This document shows, piece after piece, positions 59,085 to 64,000 of a stretch of DNA of 64,000 nucleotides. The notes beneath the pieces are model-generated. The model saw nothing but the letters and a program-made list of their open reading frames with translations, was not told the origin of the DNA and did no database searches. Both the position numbers and the translations under genes were made by a program. Numbering within the stretch: the first letter of the stretch is position 1; each line of letters begins with the position of its first letter. Origin of the DNA: Petrolisthes cinctipes (lineage: Eukaryota > Arthropoda > Malacostraca > Decapoda > Porcellanidae); NCBI GenBank assembly GCA_033782935.1, contig JAWQEG010001234.1, positions 2,501-66,500 of the forward strand, written 5' to 3'.

Positions 59085-62000
59085 TGTTGATATTTACAGT
59101 CCAAGCACTGTAATGACACCCACGCACCCACAACCCCATGAATGACTGTTGATATTTACAGTCCAAGCACTGTAATGGCACCCACACACCCCATAAGTGA
59201 CTGTTGATATTTACAGTCCAAGCACTTTAATGACACCCACCACCCCATTAATGATTGTTGATATTTACAGTCCAAGCACTGTAATGACAACCACACACCC
59301 AACACCCTATGAATTATTTTTTATATTTACAGTCCAAGCACTGTAATGACACCCACATACTCACCACCCCATGAATGACTGTTGATATTTACAGTCCAAG
59401 CACTGTAATGACACCCACACATTCACCACCCCATAAATGACTGTTGATATTTACAGTCCAAGCACTGTAATGAATCCCACACACCCCATAAATGACTAAT
59501 GATATATACAGTCCATGCACTGTAATGACACCCACACACCCACAACCCCATGCATGATTATTGATATTTACAGTCCAATCACAGTAATGACACCCACACA
59601 CCCACCACCCTATGAATGACTGTTGATATTTCCAGTCCATGCACTGTAATGATGCCCACTAACCCACCACCCCATGAATGACTGTTAATATTTACCGTCC
59701 AAGCACCATAATGACACCCACACACCCACTACCACCTGAATGACTGTTGATATTTACAGTCCAAACACTTTATTGACACCTACACACCCACAACCCCATG
59801 AATGACTGTTGATATTTACAATCCAAGCACTGTAATGATGCCCCCACACCCAACACCCCATGAATGACTTTATATTTACAGTCCAAGCACTGTAATGACA
59901 CCCACACACCCACCACCCCATGAATGACTGTTGATATTTACAGTCCACGAACTGTAATGACACCCCCACACCCAGCACCCCATGAATAACTTTATAGTTA
60001 CAGTCCAAGCACTGTAATGACACCCACACACCCACCACCCCATGAATGACTGTTGATATTTACAGTCCAAGCACTGTAATGACACCCACCAACCCATGAA
60101 TGACTGTTGATATTTACAGTCCAAGCACTGTAATAGCACCCACACACCCCATAAATGTCTCTTTATATTTACAGTCCAAGCACTTTAATGACACCCACCA
60201 CCCCATAAATAATTGATGATATTTCCAGTCCAAGAACTGTAATGACACCCACATGCACACCACCCCATAAATGACTGTTGATATTTACAGTCCAAGCACT
60301 GTAATGACACCCACACACCCAACACCCAATGAATGACTTTATATTTACAGTCCAAGCACTGTAATGACACCCACATACCCACCACCCCATGAATGACTGT
60401 TGATATTTACAGTCCAAGCACTGTAATGACCCCCACACACATAACACCCTACGAATGATTTTTTATATTTACAGTCCAAGCACTGTAATGACACCCACAT
60501 ACTCACCACCCCATGAATGACTGTTGATATTTACAGTCAAAGCACTGTAATGACACACACCTAATGAATGACTGTTGATATTTACAGTCCAAGCAATGTA
60601 ATGACACCCACACATTCACTATCCCATAAATGACTGTTGATATTTACAGTCCAATCACTGTAATGAATCCCACACACCCCATGAATGACTGATGATATAT
60701 ACAGTCCAAGCACTGTAATGACACCCACACACCTACCACCCCATGCATGATTGTTAATTTTTACAGTCTAATAACAGTAATGACACCCACACACCCAGCA
60801 CCCCATGAATAACTTTATATTTACAGTCCAAGCACTGTCATGACACCCACACACCCACCACCCCATGAATGATTATTGATATTTACAGTCCAAGCACTGT
60901 AATGACACCCACACACCCACCGCCCTATGAATGACTGTTAATATTTACAGTCCAAGCACTGTAATGACACCCACACACCCACCACCCCGAGAATGACTGA
61001 CATTTACAGTTCAAGCACTGTAATGACACCCACACATCCACCACCCCATGAATGATTGTTGATATTTACAGTCCAAGCACAGTAATGACACCCACAACAC
61101 ACCATTCCATGAATAACTGTTGATATTTACAGTCCTAGCACTGTAATGACACACTCACACCCCATGAATGGCTGTTGATATTTACAGTCCAAGCACTGAA
61201 ATGACACCCACACCCACCACCCTATGAATGACTGTTGGTATTTACAGTCCAAGCACTGTAATGACACCCACCACCCCATGAATGACTGTTGATATTTACA
61301 GTCCAAGCCGTGTAATGGTACCCACACACCCCATAAATGACTGTTGATATTTACAGTCCAAGCACTGTTATGACACCCACCACCCCATTAATGATTGCTG
61401 ATATTTACAGTCCAAGCACTGTAATGACACCCACACACCCACCACCCATTAAATGTTTGTTGATATTTACAGTCCAAGCACTGTAATGACACACACACCC
61501 ACCACCCTATGAATGACTGTTGGTATTTACAGTCCAAGCACTGTAATGACACCCACCACCCCATGAATGACTGTTGATATTTACAGTCCACGAACTGTAA
61601 TGACACCGCCACACCCAGCACCCCATGAATAACTTTATATATACAGTCCAAGCACTGTAATGACACCCACACACCCACATCCCCATGAATGACTGTTGAT
61701 ATTTACAGTCCAAGCACTGTAATGACACCCACCAACCCATGAATGACTGTTGATATTTACAGTCCAAGCACTGTAATAGCACCCACACACCCCATAAATG
61801 ACTCTTTATATTTACAGTCCAAGCACTTTAATGACACCCACCATCATATTAATAATTGATGATATTTACAGTCCAAGAACTGTAATGACACCCACACACC
61901 CACCACCCCATGAATGACTGTTGATATTTACAGTCCAAGCACTGTAATGACACCCACATACCCACAACCCCATGAATTACTGTTGATATTTACAGTCCAA

Positions 62001-64000
62001 GCACTGTAATGACCCCCACACACATAACACCCTTCGAATGATTTTTTATATTTATAGTCCAAGCACTGTAATGACACCCACATACTCACCACCCCATGAA
62101 TGACTGTTGATATTTACAGTACAAGCACTGTAATGACACACACCTCAACAATGACTGTTGATAGTTACAGTCCAAGCACTGTAATGACACCCACACATTC
62201 ACCACCTCATAAATGACTGTTGATATTTACAGTCCAATCACTGTAATTACACCTACACATTCACCACCCCATGTATGATTTGATATTTACAGTACAAGCA
62301 CTATAATGACATAAACACCCCATGAATGACTGTTGATATTTACAGTCCAAGCACTGTAATGACACCCACACACCTACCACCCCATGCATGATTGTTGATA
62401 TTTACAGTCCAATCACAGTAATGACACCCACACACCTACCACCCTATAAATGACTGTTGATATTTCCAGTCCAAACACTGTAATGATGCCCACTCACCCA
62501 CCACCCAATGAAAGACTGTTGATATTTACAGTCCTAGCAAAGTAATGACTCACACACCAACCACCCCATGAATGACGGTTGATATTTACAGTCAAAGCAC
62601 TGTAATTACACCTACACATTCACCACCCCATGTATGATTTGATATTTACAGTACAAGCACTATAATGACATAAACACCCCATGAATGACTGTTGATATTT
62701 ACAGTCCAAGCACTGTAATGACACCCACACACCCTCCACCCCTTGAAAGACTGTTGATATTTACAGTTCAAGCACTGTATTGACACCCACACACCCCATA
62801 AATGACTGTTGATATTTACAGTACAAGCACTGTAATGACACACACCTCAACAATGACTGTTGATATTTACAGTCCAAGCACTGTATTGACACCCACACAC
62901 CCCATAAATGACTGATGATATATACAGTCCAAGCACTGTAATGACACCCACACACCTACCACCCCATGCATAATTGTTGATATTTACAGTCCAATCACAA
63001 TAATGACACCCACACACCCACATCCCTATGAATGACTGTTGATATTTCCAGTCCAAGCACTGTAATGATGCCCACTCACCCACCACCCAATGAATGACTG
63101 TTGATATTTACAGTCCAAGCACTGTAATGACACCACCTCACCCAACACCCCATGAATGACTTTATATTTACTGTCCAAGCACTGTAATGACACCCACACA
63201 CCCACCACCCCATGAATGACTGTTGATATTTACAGTCCACGAACTGTAATGACACCCCCACACCCAGCCACCCATGAATAACTTTATATTTACAGTCCAA
63301 GCACTGTAATGACACCCACACACCCACCACCAATGAATGACTATTGATATTTACAGTCCAAGCACTGTAATGACACCCACCAACCTATGAATGACTGTTG
63401 ATATTTATAGTTCAAGCACTGTATTGACACCCACAGACCCCATGAATGACTGTTGATATTTACAGTCTAAGCACTGTTATGACACCCACACACCCACCAC
63501 CCCATGAATGACTGTTGATATTTACTGTCCAAGCACTGTAATGACACCCACACACCCACCACCCCATGAATGACTGTTGACATTTACAGTCCAAGCACTG
63601 TAATGACACCCACACACCCACCACCCAATGAATGATTGTTAATATTTACAGTCCAAGCACTGTAATGACACCCACAAACACACTAATCCATGAATAACTG
63701 TTGATATTTACAGTCCTAGCACTGTAATGACACACTCACACCCCATGAATGACTGTTGATATTTACAGTCCAAGCACTGTAATGACAAACACACCCACCA
63801 CCCTATGAATGACTGTTGGTATTTACAGTCCAAGCACTGTAATGACACCCACCACCCCATGAATAACTGTTGATATTTACAGTCCAAGCCCTGTAATGGC
63901 ACCCACACACCCTATAAATGACTGTTGATATTTACAGTCCAAGCACTGTTATGACACCCTCCACCACATTAATGATTGTTGATATTTACAGTCCAAGCAC
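59085..64000. repeat. Satellite array with about 62-bp monomer, open to the window end
   Basis: Roughly 80 monomers of the form TGTTGATATTTACAGTCCAA-GCACTGTAATGACACCCACA-CACCCACCACCCCATGAATG-AC, of variable length (about 40-65 bp). Each contains the dyad ACAGT-CCAAGC-ACTGT. Ordered variant blocks recur about 1.6 kb and 2.58 kb apart, so there is higher-order structure. The array continues beyond 64000. Confidence 0.95.

Noticed and set aside
59389..63908. Many 60-96 codon minus-strand frames with repeated CLDCKYQQSFMGWWVC-type peptides
   Set aside because: Translations of satellite monomers, with no start context or conservation beyond the repeat.
59085..64000. Possible CRISPR-like array
   Set aside because: Monomers are contiguous variants without unique spacers, in a eukaryotic transposon-rich context.

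Overview
This window is eukaryotic, non-coding, transposon-rich nuclear DNA. I see no host gene, tRNA, rRNA, CRISPR array or bacterial-type operon. Almost every protein-like reading frame belongs to a mobile element, and much of the rest is simple or tandem repeat. The mix of Ty3/Gypsy LTR elements, I-like and CR1/Jockey-like LINEs, a PIF/Harbinger element, a hAT-like element, long (AT)n/(GA)n/(CA)n tracts and short TTAGG-type runs suggests an arthropod. A decapod crustacean is my best guess, but this is inference and no host gene is available to confirm it.

Layout. 0.4-5.3 kb: decayed minus-strand Gypsy element A1 with both LTRs. 5.3-6.3 kb: LINE endonuclease and linker remnants. 6.3-19.2 kb: plus-strand Gypsy element B, whose body is broken twice. 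The first break (9.39-13.13 kb) holds a second copy of the A1 3.8-kb block (A2 plus its LINE flank). The second (about 14.9-18.35 kb) holds a hAT-like transposon carrying a 30-bp minisatellite. B's 3' LTR is cut at 19.245 kb by a 9.07-kb inverted dimer of a Harbinger element (19.25-28.31 kb). 28.9-34.4 kb: nearly intact I-like LINE (ORF1 and ORF2, one frameshift) sitting inside a (GA)n tract. 34.5-39.3 kb: minisatellite, LINE pieces, an inverted repeat family and long microsatellites. 39.3-41.4 kb: a second, 5'-truncated I-like LINE inserted into a Gypsy gag remnant. 41.4-44.9 kb: pol and 3' LTR of Gypsy element C. 44.95-52.32 kb: full-length Gypsy element D with two equal 1183-bp LTRs, inserted in an (AT)n tract. 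52.4-59.1 kb: small inverted-repeat elements, palindromes, G-rich repeats and a LINE 3' end. 59.1 kb to the end: a satellite array that runs out of the window.

The two most notable objects are element D and the Harbinger dimer. In D the integrase lies upstream of reverse transcriptase/RNase H (gag-PR-IN-RT-RH), the Copia-like order known from the Gmr1 group of Ty3/Gypsy elements. The Harbinger dimer is a head-to-head 9-kb palindrome bounded by outer terminal inverted repeats and a candidate 3-bp target duplication. Both its arms share the same frameshifts in the transposase gene. The nesting order gives a relative chronology: B is older than the block carrying A2, than the hAT-like insertion and than the Harbinger dimer; D is young (LTRs about 2% different by eye).
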